Below, one piece after another: positions 10,693-20,478 of a DNA stretch of 50,289 nt. The stretch comes from an uncultured Acetobacteraceae bacterium. GTDB lineage: Bacteria; Pseudomonadota; Alphaproteobacteria; Acetobacterales; Acetobacteraceae. The notes under the pieces were generated by a model. It saw only the letters and a list, made by a program, of their open reading frames with translations. It made no database searches and was not told the DNA's origin. Positions within the stretch are counted from its first letter, which is position 1, and every line of letters begins with the position of its first letter. The position numbers and the translations under genes were made by a program. The stretch lies in NCBI GenBank assembly GCA_903924985.1, contig CAIYDT010000049.1, forward strand, positions 1 to 50,289, in the 5' to 3' direction.

Positions 10693-11439
10693 TTAGAGTG
10701 TCAGCCCGCCATCGATGACCATGGCCTGGCCGGTGATGAATTGTGCCGCATCCGAGGCCAGATAAACAGCCAGGGCGGCAATTTCTTCCGGCGTTCCCAG
10801 CCGCCCCATGGGCTGGCGCGCGACAAACGCCGCCTGTGCGGCTTCGATCGACCCGGCTGCCGTGGAATTGGCGGCGATCCGCTCATCCAGGCTCGGCGTA
10901 TGCACTGTGCCGGGGCACAGGCAGTTGCAGCGGATTCCCTGCGTCACGTAGTCGGTCGCGACCGATCGGGTCATGCCCACCACGGCGGCCTTGGACGCGC
11001 TGTAGATGAAGCGGCTCGGCACGCCCTTCAGCGACGAAGCGACCGAGGCCATGTTGATGATGACGCCATATTTGCGCTCCAGCATGCCCGGCAGGAAGGC
11101 GCGCATGGTGCGGAACATGGACCGGCAATTCAGTTCGAACGCGAACTCCCACTCCTGTTCCGTGGCATCCAGCAGGGTGCCCTGGTGTACGAAGCCGGCG
11201 CAGTTGAACAGGATATCCACCGGCCCGGCGATGACCGCGGCCTGGGCGATGGCAGTGGGATCGAGCACGTTCAGCACCGCCGTTCGCAGACCCGGCGCCT
11301 TCAGGTCCGCCAGTTTCGCCGCGTTCACGTCGGTGGCGATCACGCTGGCCCCGGCGGCGGCGAAGGCCAGCGCGGTGGCGCGCCCGATGCCTTGCGCGGC
11401 GGCGGTGACGAAGGCGGTCTTGCCGGTGAGGCGGGTCAT
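10693..11439 (-). CDS. SDR dehydrogenase, 2-keto-3-deoxy-L-fuconate dehydrogenase/BDH2-like
   Basis: A 248-residue short-chain dehydrogenase. It has an NAD-binding motif TAAAQGIGRATALAFA, an aspartate (ATDVN) that favours NAD over NADP, the NCAGF motif, catalytic YSASK and the C-terminal GQAMVIDGG. The start MTRLTGKTAFVTAAAQGIG matches the branch containing human BDH2 and bacterial 2-keto-3-deoxy-L-fuconate dehydrogenases. The frame is open far upstream, to 12234, but that part is antisense to the lipoprotein gene; ATG 11439 is the natural start. It precedes the FAH hydrolase in the same transcription unit. Confidence 0.9.
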   Translation of the reverse strand: MTRLTGKTAFVTAAAQGIGRATALAFAAAGASVIATDVNAAKLADLKAPGLRTAVLNVLDPTAIAQAAVIAGPVDILFNCAGFVHQGTLLDATEQEWEFAFELNCRSMFRTMRAFLPGMLERKYGVIINMASVASSLKGVPSRFIYSASKAAVVGMTRSVATDYVTQGIRCNCLCPGTVHTPSLDERIAANSTAAGSIEAAQAAFVARQPMGRLGTPEEIAALAVYLASDAAQFITGQAMVIDGGLTL

Positions 11440-11571
11440 GCGGCGACTCCTTGATATCTCCGTTGGGATGTGCCGGGTGGCGCCGCGTTGGTCAACGTTG
11501 CCATGAAGGCGCCCAAGTCCGAGCGTAACAATGCCGGGAAGGGGCGGTCGTCGCCCACAGGAGTAATTGCG

Positions 11572-12147
11572 ATGCGCCGTGGTCTCACACTTGCCGCTCT
11601 GCTTTTGCCGCTGGCCGGCTGCTACGTGCAGCCCGGGGCCGGCTATGGATATGGCTATCAGCCAGCCTATCCGGCGCCGCCGTACGGGTACCAGGAAGAG
11701 GCCTATCCTGGTTACGACTACAATGGCGGCGCGCCCTATATGATGTACGAAGGTTCGCAGATGCCGCTGATCTTCTTCGGGGGCGTCTGGGGCTACAACG
11801 ATAGTTATAGCCACTTCCATAGAGCGCCGGATGCGGTGCAGCGCCATCTGGAATCCCGGCATCCGCAGGGTTCGGGGGCACGCATCTACGGCGGGCAATC
11901 CGCCGCGCCGCACTTTGGCGGCGGGTCCCAGGCGGCGCCGCACTTTGGTGGCGGGTCCCAGTCGGCGCCGCCGGCCCATCAAGGCTGGCAAGGCGGCGGC
12001 GGGGCGCAGCCGAGGGTGGAGCACCAGCAAGCCCCCATCGCGCCGGCCATTGGCGCGCCGCCACCGCACGCAGCCGCGCCCGCACCGCGGCAGGAGGAAC
12101 ACCGCGGCGGGGACCACCATTGCCCGCAGGGTCAGACGCACTGCTGA
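11572..12147 (+). CDS. Proline/glycine-rich lipoprotein with short tandem repeats
   Basis: A 191-residue predicted lipoprotein. The signal peptide MRRGLTLAALLLPLAGC ends in a lipobox (LAGC) directly before a Tyr/Gly/Pro-rich region. A central hydrophobic segment (MPLIFFGGVWGY) and a low-complexity C-terminal half follow, with repeats of APHFGGGSQ and many His, Ala and Pro. ATG 11572 is chosen because AGGAG lies 8 bases upstream; the longer frame from 11470 would bury the signal peptide. Probably an envelope or surface-associated structural protein. No function is recognised. Confidence 0.78.
   Translation: MRRGLTLAALLLPLAGCYVQPGAGYGYGYQPAYPAPPYGYQEEAYPGYDYNGGAPYMMYEGSQMPLIFFGGVWGYNDSYSHFHRAPDAVQRHLESRHPQGSGARIYGGQSAAPHFGGGSQAAPHFGGGSQSAPPAHQGWQGGGGAQPRVEHQQAPIAPAIGAPPPHAAAPAPRQEEHRGGDHHCPQGQTHC
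11911..11970 (+). repeat. Two-copy 30-bp tandem repeat inside the lipoprotein gene
   Basis: Copies at 11911-11940 and 11941-11970 differ at only two positions and encode the repeated HFGGGSQ(A/S)AP unit. Copy number may vary between strains by slippage. Confidence 0.75.
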
Positions 12148-12251
12148 CGGGGTAACGTCCCGACCTGTCGTTCGGCCGGCGGTTGCTTCCCTCAAGCTTG
12201 CCGCCATGGCAAGCTGCACGCGCTGGCTCCTCATTCAGGCGTGTCGTATTC

Positions 12252-13646
12252 ATGGCGGTCGAGTTTCTGTGCAGTGTTCATGGCACGCTGATCTATTTCG
12301 ATGGAGCGAACAATCGCCTCCGCCATGGCAATGGCCCGGGCGTGCCGCGCAACGCCGGGCTGATGACCGAAGACGGCATCAGCTGGCTGGTGTGCCGCGT
12401 TGGCTCGGAATGGCGGCGGCTGGATGGTTTGAACAACGCCGGGCACATCGGTCTGGCCGCACCCGTTACGGCTCCACTGCGGTTTCGCGGGCAGAGACAG
12501 CCCAACGATCTTCTGTCATTGGAGGCGAATGGGGTATGGCTCTGCGCCGAAGCAGATGGCACCGTGACCCTCGCGCGGCAGACCCTGGGGCCGTGGGAGA
12601 CGTTTTGTCCCATCACCGAGGCCGAATGCGATTTCCTCAATGAGATTGGCGGCCAGAGCTGGGTTGCCTCGGGCGGCGGTTTGGTGGCCAACCCAGGGGA
12701 CGTCATACACGGGATTGGAATCGAGACGGAATTCCGGGCCCGTATCGGTATGTTATACCTCCCGATTCGGGACTTATTGGCCGCTCGGCATCGCCGGTTC
12801 AGGGGCGGCTGGTCTGTCGTTTACGATCATTGGAAAGTCGAATACCTGACACCGTTCCGGCCGCTGATTTATATGATCGCCTATGGAAAACAGGAAATAT
12901 TCGAAACCCTGTCCCTGTTGCTCGAATCGTTGCGGGAGTTTGGACAATATTCCGGGGACATATTAATTTTTACTGACCGAAACCTGGATCAATTGCAGCC
13001 CTAAATCCCACCCGCGATCGCGGCCCAGGTTCGCGTCGCCGCCGCACCCGTTCGGGATGTTACGGATATGATGGCAATCAAATACCGGATCTGCGATATG
13101 CCGGAACTGGCAGCCTATCGTCCGTTACTCTATCTCGATACCGACGTGATCTGCAACGCGCCGACCGACCCGCTCCTGGTGGAATTGTCCCGCGCGAACC
13201 GGGTTTGCGTGCCGCTTGAGATGGATCTACGCGGCAGCCATAATTATTATGGCGGTGTTCTGTTCAATATCGACCCAACCGCCCCGGCTCGGCATGAGCG
13301 TGGCTTTTCCGTCGGATTGATGGGGATTCCCTGCACCGAGGTCGCGCGGCAGGCATTCCCGACGATCCTGGAGAGCATGTACGGCCTCGCCCGACAGCAG
13401 AAGGATCGCAGTGCGATGGGGGGAATATTCCAAGATCAGGGCATCGCGAACTACGTGATGCACAAGACCGACGCGGCGGACTTCGACATCATGACCCGTC
13501 GGGTGGCAACCCCGGTCGAGTTCAAGCGCCCACTGACCGAAATCCCGCGCCTCGGCTTTGCCCATTTTTGCGGTGGGATCGGAGATGCGGGCATGAAACT
13601 GCCGTCGATGCGTGCCTATCTGGCGCTATTGCGAACCCGATCCTGA
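12252..13646 (+). pseudogene. GT8-like glycosyltransferase gene interrupted by one in-frame TAA
   Basis: Two open stretches in the same frame, 12252-13004 and (after TAA at 13002-13004) up to 13646, read as one ~464-residue protein. The sequence between the stop and the next ATG (13068) still translates sensibly (IPPAIAAQVRVAAAPVRDV), so only one codon is wrong. The first part has a WLVCRVGSEW domain of unknown role, then FRPLIYMIAYGKQEIFETL and DILIFTDRN. The second part carries the sugar-nucleotide DxD motif in RPLLYLDTDVICNAP, plus MGGIFQDQGIANYVM, as in GT8-type transferases. The change may be a recent nonsense mutation, a sequencing error or readthrough. The 3' end overlaps the convergent transporter gene by 31 bp. 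Confidence 0.75.
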
Positions 13647-14518
13647 CGCCGCGTCTGGGTCCACCCGACATAAAGCCCGGACGCGATGACGACTCCCGCT
13701 CCGACCCAGGTCAGAAAATCCGGAAAGTCGCCGAACATGATGTATCCGACCAGAACCGAACCGAGCATCTGCATGTAGCTGAAGGGGGTGACGATGTTGG
13801 CGGGGGCGTATCCCAGTGCCAGCGCCACGAAATAATGGCTGATCGCCCCCAGCACGCCCAGGCTGCAAAACAGCACGACGTGGAACAGGCTGCTGGGCGT
13901 GGTCCAGACAAAGGGCAGGACCAGAAACATCCCAAACGCGCCGACGATGGAGCTGTAGATGGCGGAGGTCTCCGGGGCCTCGGTATCCGCGATTTCACGG
14001 GTGAATATCTGGTAGAAACCGTTCATCAACGCGCTGAAAATAATCACCGGCGCGGCGGGATGGAACACCTCCGATCCCGGCCGGATGATGATCAGTACGC
14101 CGAGGAATCCCACCAGCACCGCGGTCACGCGGCCGATATTCGTGCGCTCCCGCAGCATCGGCCAGGCCAGCATCGCGACCAGCAACGGCCCGATCATGTT
14201 GATCGAGGCCGCCTTGCCGATCGGGATGAAGCCGATGGCGAAGAAATACGCGAGGTTGGAGACGAACAGGCATGACGAGCGTATCATGTGCTTGCCCAGC
14301 CGCTTGGTGCGTAACATCCTCAGCCCGAACCGCGGCACGAAGGCGCAAAGCATGAAGATCACGTGCCCAAAGGCCCGCGCCCAGGACACTTGCAGGGAAC
14401 TATAGCTCTCCCCCAGCAGCTTGGCGAAGCCGTTCATCAACGGTGAGGTGAGTGCCGACAGGCAGATGAACAGCACGCCGAGCAGCAGGTTGCGATCCCA
14501 TTGGCGGTGGGTTCGCAC
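13616..14518 (-). CDS. EamA/DMT-family permease
   Basis: A 300-residue inner-membrane transporter with about ten hydrophobic helices arranged as two EamA repeats of roughly 140 residues. Typical segments are NLAYFFAIGFIPIGKAASIN in the first repeat and SHYFVALALGYAPANIVTPF in the second. Members export or take up small metabolites such as amino acids or nucleosides; the substrate cannot be predicted. It sits 5 bp after the end of the amidohydrolase gene in the same direction, so it may carry a substrate or product of that catabolic block. Confidence 0.87.
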   Translation of the reverse strand: MRTHRQWDRNLLLGVLFICLSALTSPLMNGFAKLLGESYSSLQVSWARAFGHVIFMLCAFVPRFGLRMLRTKRLGKHMIRSSCLFVSNLAYFFAIGFIPIGKAASINMIGPLLVAMLAWPMLRERTNIGRVTAVLVGFLGVLIIIRPGSEVFHPAAPVIIFSALMNGFYQIFTREIADTEAPETSAIYSSIVGAFGMFLVLPFVWTTPSSLFHVVLFCSLGVLGAISHYFVALALGYAPANIVTPFSYMQMLGSVLVGYIMFGDFPDFLTWVGAGVVIASGLYVGWTQTRRQDRVRNSAR

Positions 14519-14523
14519 CCGGA

Positions 14524-15357
14524 TCAGAACCCGTAAAGTTTCGCCGCGTTATCCACGAGGATGCGTTGTTGCAGGGCTGCGTCGGGGACCCATTGCATGA
14601 ACAGGTCGAGCTGCTTGCCCGCCTCCGGGCACGGGTCCATCTGCGGGTGCGGCCAATCCGTGCCCCATACGCAGCGCTCGGGCGCGGCTTTGACCAGAGC
14701 TTGCACGTTGGTGCCGGTATCGTCCCAGGGTTTTCCCCGCGACGACACGCGATAGCTGCACGTCTTGATCCAGGCCTTGCCGCTATCCAGCAGGCGCAGC
14801 AGCGCCTGGAACTGCGGATGTGCGGTGCCGAGGTCGGACATCACCCCGCCGCAGTGGTCGATCACCACGTCCACCGGCAGGCGGGCCAGCACGGGGGCCA
14901 ACGCTTCCAGCTTGTCGCCATCCGCATACACCTGGATGTGCCAGCCCAGTGGCGCGATGCGACGGGCGATGCCGGCGAGCTGCTCCTCGGGCGTGCCGCC
15001 CCCGGTTGCGATGTTGAAGCGCACCCCGCGGATGCCCTGGTCGTGCATCGCCTTGAAGGACGCATCGGAGAAGCCGGCGTCGATCACCGCGACGCCGCGT
15101 GCCCGGTGCAGCCCAAACTGGCGCACCGCGTCGATGGTCACGGCGTTGTCGGTGCCGGACACGCTGGCCTGCACCACCACCATGCGCTGGATGCCCAGCT
15201 TGTCCGCCATCTCCAGATACTGCGGCACCAGAGCGGGTGGCGGGTCGTAGCGCTTACCGGCGTCGAGCGGGAACCGGTCGTATGGCCCGAAAATGTGGAA
15301 ATGGCTGTCGCAGGTCAGCGGCGGGGCTTTCCGGGTTGGGGCGCTCGTCGTGCTCAT
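14524..15357 (-). CDS. Amidohydrolase-2 family lactonase/hydrolase
   Basis: A 277-residue TIM-barrel metal hydrolase of the branch that holds 2-pyrone-4,6-dicarboxylate hydrolase and L-fuconolactonase. The first metal motif is CDSHFHIFGPYDRFP; VVIDHCGG carries a conserved His, and WGTDWPHPQM the catalytic Asp and a conserved His. The frame extends to 15762, but ATG 15357 (MSTTSAPTRKAPPLTCDSHFH) puts the HxH motif at the normal distance. It lies 26 bp after the FAD oxidase gene and just before the transporter. The likely reaction is opening of a lactone or removal of a carboxyl or acyl group; the substrate is unknown. Confidence 0.87.
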   Translation of the reverse strand: MSTTSAPTRKAPPLTCDSHFHIFGPYDRFPLDAGKRYDPPPALVPQYLEMADKLGIQRMVVVQASVSGTDNAVTIDAVRQFGLHRARGVAVIDAGFSDASFKAMHDQGIRGVRFNIATGGGTPEEQLAGIARRIAPLGWHIQVYADGDKLEALAPVLARLPVDVVIDHCGGVMSDLGTAHPQFQALLRLLDSGKAWIKTCSYRVSSRGKPWDDTGTNVQALVKAAPERCVWGTDWPHPQMDPCPEAGKQLDLFMQWVPDAALQQRILVDNAAKLYGF

Positions 15358-15383
15358 CGGTGTTTCTCCCTTATCGGCTGTCT

Positions 15384-16688
15384 TTAGACGGCTCGGGCAA
15401 AGCGGCTCAAGCGGTAGGGGGTGGGATCGACCACAGGCGTGTCGCCCGTCACCAATTCCGCCATGAGGCGTCCGGCGCCGGGGCCGATGCCGAAGCCGTG
15501 GCCGGAGAAGCCGCTGGCGATGAAGAAGCCGGGGATGCGCGCGACTTGGTCGATCACGGGGACCGCGTCGGGGGTGACGTCCATCAGCCCGCCCCAGCTC
15601 TCCACCACTTGCATGCCGGCGAAGGCGGGAAATTTCTGTGATAGCACCGACCTGCCTTCCGCCAGGATGGCTTCGTTGGGGAGGGGATCGAGGACTCGGG
15701 TGGCCTCGAATGGGGTTTCGTCGTCCATGGTCCATTTTCGCCGCGTACGCAGTTCCTCCCACGAGCGGCGGCCGACGCGCAGGCGGATTTCGTTCCGGTT
15801 GGCGCGCAGGCGGGGCCAGAAGTCAGCGAGCAGGCGGAAATGATCGGGGGTGATCTCGGCTGTGTTGGCGTTGCGGCGGGCGATGGAATAACCGCCGTCC
15901 AGGCGTTTGCGCAGGGCGAAGACGGAGCCAGCGGCGGTGATCTCCGGCCCGTTGGCGATCGGCGCGGTGCGGAACACCGACCCGAGGACCTTGAGTTGGG
16001 GCAGGTCCAGCCCCGCGTTGCCGGCGAACAGCCGCGACCAGGCACCCCCGGCCAGCACCACGGCGTCGCAGGCGATGCGGCCCTTTTCGGTGACCACCCC
16101 CGCGACGCGGCCCGCTTGCAGGTCCAACCCCCGAACCGCGCATCCCGTCATGATGGTGGCGCCCAAAGTGCGCGCGGCCTCGGCGATGGCGGGGGCTGCG
16201 TGCGCGGGTTCGGCGCGGCCGTCGGTGGGGGTGTGGAGGCCGCCCACAAAGCCCGCGGCGGCGCCGGGCATGACGTCGTCCAGCTTGGAACCGCGCAGGA
16301 CGTAGGATTGCACCTGGTATTGGCGTGCGTCGTTGAGCCAGGCCTCCTGCTCAGCGATTTCGGCCTCGGTCTCGCAGAGGTACATGATCCCGGCCTGTCG
16401 GAAGCCCGTTTCCTTGCCGGTACGACGGTTCATATCGCGCCAGAGCTGTAGCGATTCCAGCGCCAGGGGCACCTCCCCGATGTCGCGCCCCATGGTGCGG
16501 CACCAGCCCCAGTTGCGGCTGGATTGCTCGCCGCCGATGCGGCCTTTCTCGCACAGGACAACGGCGTGGCCCTTTTCGGCCAGGAACAGCGCGGTGGTGA
16601 CGCCGATGATGCCGCCACCGATGACCACCACCCCGGTGCGGGTTGGCAGCGATGGGTCGGACTGAACGAGATCGACCGGTGGGGACAT
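15384..16688 (-). CDS. DadA-like FAD-dependent amine/amino-acid oxidoreductase
   Basis: A 434-residue DAO-family flavoenzyme. The dinucleotide motif VVVIGGGIIGVTTALFLAEKG lies near residue 20, followed by SSRNWGWCR. The C-terminal part has the conserved DVTPDAVPVIDQV and GFSGHGFGIGPGAGRL that contact FAD and substrate. Such enzymes oxidise D-amino acids, glycine derivatives or sarcosine-like amines. Start ATG 16688 (MSPPVDLVQ) is preferred over 16766. It is divergent from hyuA with an 86-bp gap, which suits oxidation of an N-substituted amino acid released by hydantoinase-type enzymes. The pathway is inference. Confidence 0.88.
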   Translation of the reverse strand: MSPPVDLVQSDPSLPTRTGVVVIGGGIIGVTTALFLAEKGHAVVLCEKGRIGGEQSSRNWGWCRTMGRDIGEVPLALESLQLWRDMNRRTGKETGFRQAGIMYLCETEAEIAEQEAWLNDARQYQVQSYVLRGSKLDDVMPGAAAGFVGGLHTPTDGRAEPAHAAPAIAEAARTLGATIMTGCAVRGLDLQAGRVAGVVTEKGRIACDAVVLAGGAWSRLFAGNAGLDLPQLKVLGSVFRTAPIANGPEITAAGSVFALRKRLDGGYSIARRNANTAEITPDHFRLLADFWPRLRANRNEIRLRVGRRSWEELRTRRKWTMDDETPFEATRVLDPLPNEAILAEGRSVLSQKFPAFAGMQVVESWGGLMDVTPDAVPVIDQVARIPGFFIASGFSGHGFGIGPGAGRLMAELVTGDTPVVDPTPYRLSRFARAV

Positions 16689-16774
16689 GCTTCTGCCTCG
16701 GCGGGACGGTGACGAAAGGTTCCGGTCACCATAGGATGCCCCCCAGCAACTGACCACCGGGAGCACCGCCCATC

Positions 16775-18826
16775 ATGGCCTGGCGTATCGGCGTCGATTC
16801 CGGCGGCACTTTTACCGATGTCTGCCTGTTCGACGACGCCACCGGCCGGGTCGCGGTGTGGAAGGTGTCATCCACGCCGGCCGATCCGTCGGAGGGCATC
16901 GCGCGCGGCGTAACGGAAGGGCTGGCGGAAGTCGGCGCCGCCCCGTCCGAGGTCGCCTATTTCGGCCACGGTACCACCGTCGCTACCAATGCGCTGATCC
17001 AGCATCGTGGCGTGAAAACGGGCCTGATTACCACGTCCGGCTTTCGGGACCTGTTGGAGATCGGCCGCCAGAAGCGGCCCGACCTTTACGACATGCAGGC
17101 GGATAAGCCGCCGACGCTGGTGCCTCGAGACTTGCGTCTGGAGGTCCCCGAACGCATGCGCCACGACGGGTCGGTGGAAATCCCGCTGGACGAAGACACC
17201 TTCCGCCAGGCCGTTCGCACGCTGCGCGAAACCGGTGTGGAGGCCGTCGCCGTCTGCTTCCTTTACGGCTTCGTCCAAACCGCCCACGAACAGGCCGCCG
17301 CCCGCATCCTGGCGGAAGAATTCCCCCAGGCTTTCGCCAGTATTTCTCACCACGTCGCCCCGGAATTCCGGGAATTCGAGCGCCTCAGTACTACCGTTGT
17401 GAACGCCTATCTCGGCCCCGTCATGCGCCGCTACATCGGGCGGCTGGCGGAGCGGCTGGCCGGTCTGGGTGTGACCGCGACCCCGCATTTGACCCAGTCC
17501 AACGGCGGCGTCATCGGCTTCGGTCAGGCCGCTCGGCTGCCGGTGCGGACGGTGCTATCCGGCCCCTCCACCGGCGTGGTCGGCGCCCAGGCGATTGGGC
17601 GCGTGGTGGGGATCGAGGAAATAATCACCTTCGACATGGGCGGCACCTCCACCGATGTGGCGTTGCTGGCCGGTGGCCACTGTCGCCTGACCGGGGAGGC
17701 AATGGTGCACGGCTACCCCATCAAGGCCCCCATGCTGGATATCCACACAGTCGGCGCCGGCGGAGGCTCTATCGCCTTCATCGACAACGGCGGCCTGCTC
17801 AAAGTCGGCCCCCGCAGCGCCGGCGCGGATCCGGGGCCGGTGTGCTACGGGCGGGGGAATGAGGAAGCCACCGTCACCGACGCCAACGTGGTGCTGGGCA
17901 CACTGAATCCGGGGTTCCTGCTGGGTGGGCGGATGAAGGTGCGCCGCGATCTGGCCGTCGCGGCCATCGACCGGCTGGCCTCCGCGCTGGGGATGGAGCG
18001 GATGGCGACCGCGCAAGGCATCGTTTCGGTCGTCACCGCGAACATGGCGCGTGCGATCCGGGTGATTTCGGTGCAGCGGGGCCACGATCCGCGTGACTAC
18101 ACGCTGGTGGCGTTCGGCGGGGCGGGGCCGTTGCACGCGGCGCGGCTGGCTCGGGAACTGGAAATCCGCCGCATCCTGGTGCCGCGCAACCCCGGGATTC
18201 TCTGCGCCATGGGGCTGCTGCTGACCGATCTGCGTGCCGATTTCGCGGTGACGCGGCTGGCAGTGCTGGCGCCTGCCGCGCTTGCGGGGATGCGGGACGC
18301 CTTCCGAAACCTGGACGCCATGGCGACGGAGTGGTTCGACGCCGAGGGTATTCCTTCGTCGAATCGCCGCACTGTCCGCACCGTGGATATGCGCTACGCC
18401 GGCCAGAACTACGAACTGCCCATCCCTTTGCCAGAGGGCGACATCGGCCCCGCGACGCTCGGCGTTCTTGGGGAACGTTTCGCGGAAGCCCACCGCCGGA
18501 TGTATGGCTTCGCGGCCGAGGAAGACCCCGTTCAACTGGTCACTTTCCGCGCGGAAGCCTCCGGCCTCGTCCCCAAAGCCACCTTCGAGGCGCAGGCAGA
18601 CGCCGGCCCCGACGCCACCGCCGCCATCGTCGGCTCCCGCGATGTATGGCTGCCCGAAGCCGGCGGTTTCACTGCATGCCCAGTCTACGACCGCGAGCGC
18701 TTGCGCGCGGGAAACCGGTTCGCGGGTCCGGCGATCATCGAGCAAATGGACGCCACCACGGTCGTTCCGCCGGGATGGGTCGGTCGGGTAGAGCCATTTC
18801 TTAACGTGATCTTGGAGGCAGCATGA
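16775..18826 (+). CDS. hyuA: Hydantoinase/oxoprolinase subunit A (HyuA family)
   Basis: A 683-residue ATP-dependent cyclic-amidase subunit. The N-terminal domain opens with IGVDSGGTFTDVCLFD, the phosphate-binding motif of this actin-like ATPase family. It continues with FGHGTTVATNALIQ and DMGGTSTDVALLAGG (the second phosphate loop), then the HTVGAGGGSIA and GPRSAGADPGP motifs. It ends with a C-terminal domain typical of N-methylhydantoinase A/5-oxoprolinase. HyuA and HyuB work together to open hydantoin, 5-oxoproline or acetophenone-type substrates (carboxylases share this fold). It overlaps hyuB by four bases, so coupled translation is likely. Confidence 0.92.
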   Translation: MAWRIGVDSGGTFTDVCLFDDATGRVAVWKVSSTPADPSEGIARGVTEGLAEVGAAPSEVAYFGHGTTVATNALIQHRGVKTGLITTSGFRDLLEIGRQKRPDLYDMQADKPPTLVPRDLRLEVPERMRHDGSVEIPLDEDTFRQAVRTLRETGVEAVAVCFLYGFVQTAHEQAAARILAEEFPQAFASISHHVAPEFREFERLSTTVVNAYLGPVMRRYIGRLAERLAGLGVTATPHLTQSNGGVIGFGQAARLPVRTVLSGPSTGVVGAQAIGRVVGIEEIITFDMGGTSTDVALLAGGHCRLTGEAMVHGYPIKAPMLDIHTVGAGGGSIAFIDNGGLLKVGPRSAGADPGPVCYGRGNEEATVTDANVVLGTLNPGFLLGGRMKVRRDLAVAAIDRLASALGMERMATAQGIVSVVTANMARAIRVISVQRGHDPRDYTLVAFGGAGPLHAARLARELEIRRILVPRNPGILCAMGLLLTDLRADFAVTRLAVLAPAALAGMRDAFRNLDAMATEWFDAEGIPSSNRRTVRTVDMRYAGQNYELPIPLPEGDIGPATLGVLGERFAEAHRRMYGFAAEEDPVQLVTFRAEASGLVPKATFEAQADAGPDATAAIVGSRDVWLPEAGGFTACPVYDRERLRAGNRFAGPAIIEQMDATTVVPPGWVGRVEPFLNVILEAA

Positions 18827-20478
18827 TCGCCGCAGAAGGAGCCGGTATGACCAACATCGTTGACCCCATCACCACCGAAGTCATCGGCTCTGCCCTTTCG
18901 TCCATCGTGGAGGAAATGGGCGAAGCGCTGATCAAAGCCTCTCATTCCACCAACATCAAGGAACGCCGCGATTGTTCCACCGCGCTGTTCGACCTGGACG
19001 GCAACACGCTGTGCCAGGCCGAACACATTCCCGTCCATTTGGGCAGTTTTCTTGGGTTGATCGAGCACATCCGAAAACGCCATAATCAAAACGAAATTCG
19101 CCCCGGCGACGTGTTCTGCGGCAACGACGCGTATGAGGGCGGCGGCACCCATCTGCCCGACATCGTGCTGGCGGAGCCGGTGTTCGTGGACGGCGTCATG
19201 ACTGCCTGGGCGGTCAACCTCGCGCACCACGCCGACTTTGCCGATCGAGGCCACGCGCATATCTACCAGGAGGGGCTGCGAATCCCGCCCATCCGCCTCT
19301 ACAAAGCCGGCGAGCTACAAACCGATGTGCGGGAATTGATCCTGCTGAACTGCCAGGTGCCGAAAGAACGCCTGTCGGATTTCCGCGCCCAAATGGCGGC
19401 CAATCGCCTGGGGGTGCAGCGGCTGCAAGCGTTGTGCGGCAAATATACGCGCGAAACGGTCCTGGCGGCGGGTGCCGCCTTGCTGGACTACGCCGAACGC
19501 AAAATGCGCGCCGGCATCGCCGCGATTCCCGACGGTGTCTACCGCTTCTCCGACCGTTACGATTGCCCGGAAATAGATGGCGAAATGGACCTGTCCTGCG
19601 AAATCGCGGTGCGCGGCGATTCGATGCACCTTCATTTCGAGGCGCCGCCGCAGGTCCGCGCCGGCCTGAACATGACCATGACCGCGCTGCTGTCCACCGT
19701 CTACTACGCCATCAAAATGGTGGTGGATCCCACCATCCTCCCCAACGCCGGTCTCGCTCGGCCTCTGACCGTCTCCGCGCCGGAGGGTTCCATCGTCAAC
19801 TGCGTCCACCCGGCGGCTGTGAACGGGCGCCTGAGCCTGTGCCAGCGTGTGGTGGACCTCATCCTTGGCGCGCTGTCGCAGGCGGTGCCGGACCGGGTAA
19901 TCGCGGCCTGCAACGGCGCCTGCTTCTCCATCACGTTTGCCGGGCACCAACCCGCCGACAACCGGCTGTGGGTCTATCTGGAAACCATCGGTGGAGGCTC
20001 CGGCGCACGCGCGACGAAGGACGGCTTGGACGGGGTGCATGTGCACATGACCAACACCTCCAACCTTCCCGTCGAGGCATTGGAACTGGAATATCCCCTG
20101 ACCTTGATGCGTTACGAACTGGTGGAGGGCTCCGGCGGTGCCGGCAAACACCGGGGCGGCATGGCGATCCGCCGCGTCTACCGAGCGGACCATGACTGCC
20201 GCGTTCGGGTCGATGGGGCGCGGTTGTTATCCCCGCCGTGGGGCCTGTTCGGCGGGTTGCCCGGAGGCAAAGCGGAAATAAACGTGCTCGGCGGTGCCCA
20301 ACCGTTCAACCACGGCAATGGCGCGCTACGCGCCGGGGAAATCATTGAGGTAATAACAGGCGGCTCGGGCGGCTACGGCCCGCCGCCGGAACGCGACCCG
20401 GACGCGGTGCTGCGTGACATCAACGAGGGCGCCATCGACCTCGCGACAGCCCGAGCGCTCTACGGCTTCACGGTCTGA
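18823..20478 (+). CDS. hyuB: Hydantoinase/oxoprolinase subunit B (HyuB family)
   Basis: A 551-residue partner of HyuA. Family landmarks are VDPITTEVIGSALSSIVEEM at the start, FCGNDAYEGGGTHLPDIV, the ETIGGGSGARATKDG motif, HMTNTSNLPVEALE and the C-terminal GGSGGYGPP. GTG/ATG choice: ATG 18823 overlaps the hyuA stop and has GGAGG close upstream; ATG 18847 has GAAGGA upstream and gives a more usual N-terminus, so either may be used. Together with HyuA, the DadA-like oxidase and the amidohydrolase it makes a catabolic block for a cyclic amide or related compound. It ends flush against the convergent groEL gene. Confidence 0.92.
   Translation: MIAAEGAGMTNIVDPITTEVIGSALSSIVEEMGEALIKASHSTNIKERRDCSTALFDLDGNTLCQAEHIPVHLGSFLGLIEHIRKRHNQNEIRPGDVFCGNDAYEGGGTHLPDIVLAEPVFVDGVMTAWAVNLAHHADFADRGHAHIYQEGLRIPPIRLYKAGELQTDVRELILLNCQVPKERLSDFRAQMAANRLGVQRLQALCGKYTRETVLAAGAALLDYAERKMRAGIAAIPDGVYRFSDRYDCPEIDGEMDLSCEIAVRGDSMHLHFEAPPQVRAGLNMTMTALLSTVYYAIKMVVDPTILPNAGLARPLTVSAPEGSIVNCVHPAAVNGRLSLCQRVVDLILGALSQAVPDRVIAACNGACFSITFAGHQPADNRLWVYLETIGGGSGARATKDGLDGVHVHMTNTSNLPVEALELEYPLTLMRYELVEGSGGAGKHRGGMAIRRVYRADHDCRVRVDGARLLSPPWGLFGGLPGGKAEINVLGGAQPFNHGNGALRAGEIIEVITGGSGGYGPPPERDPDAVLRDINEGAIDLATARALYGFTV

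Noticed and set aside
10693..12234. 513-residue version of the SDR gene
   Set aside because: The extra N-terminal 265 residues are antisense to the lipoprotein gene, and the SDR fold starts exactly at ATG 11439.
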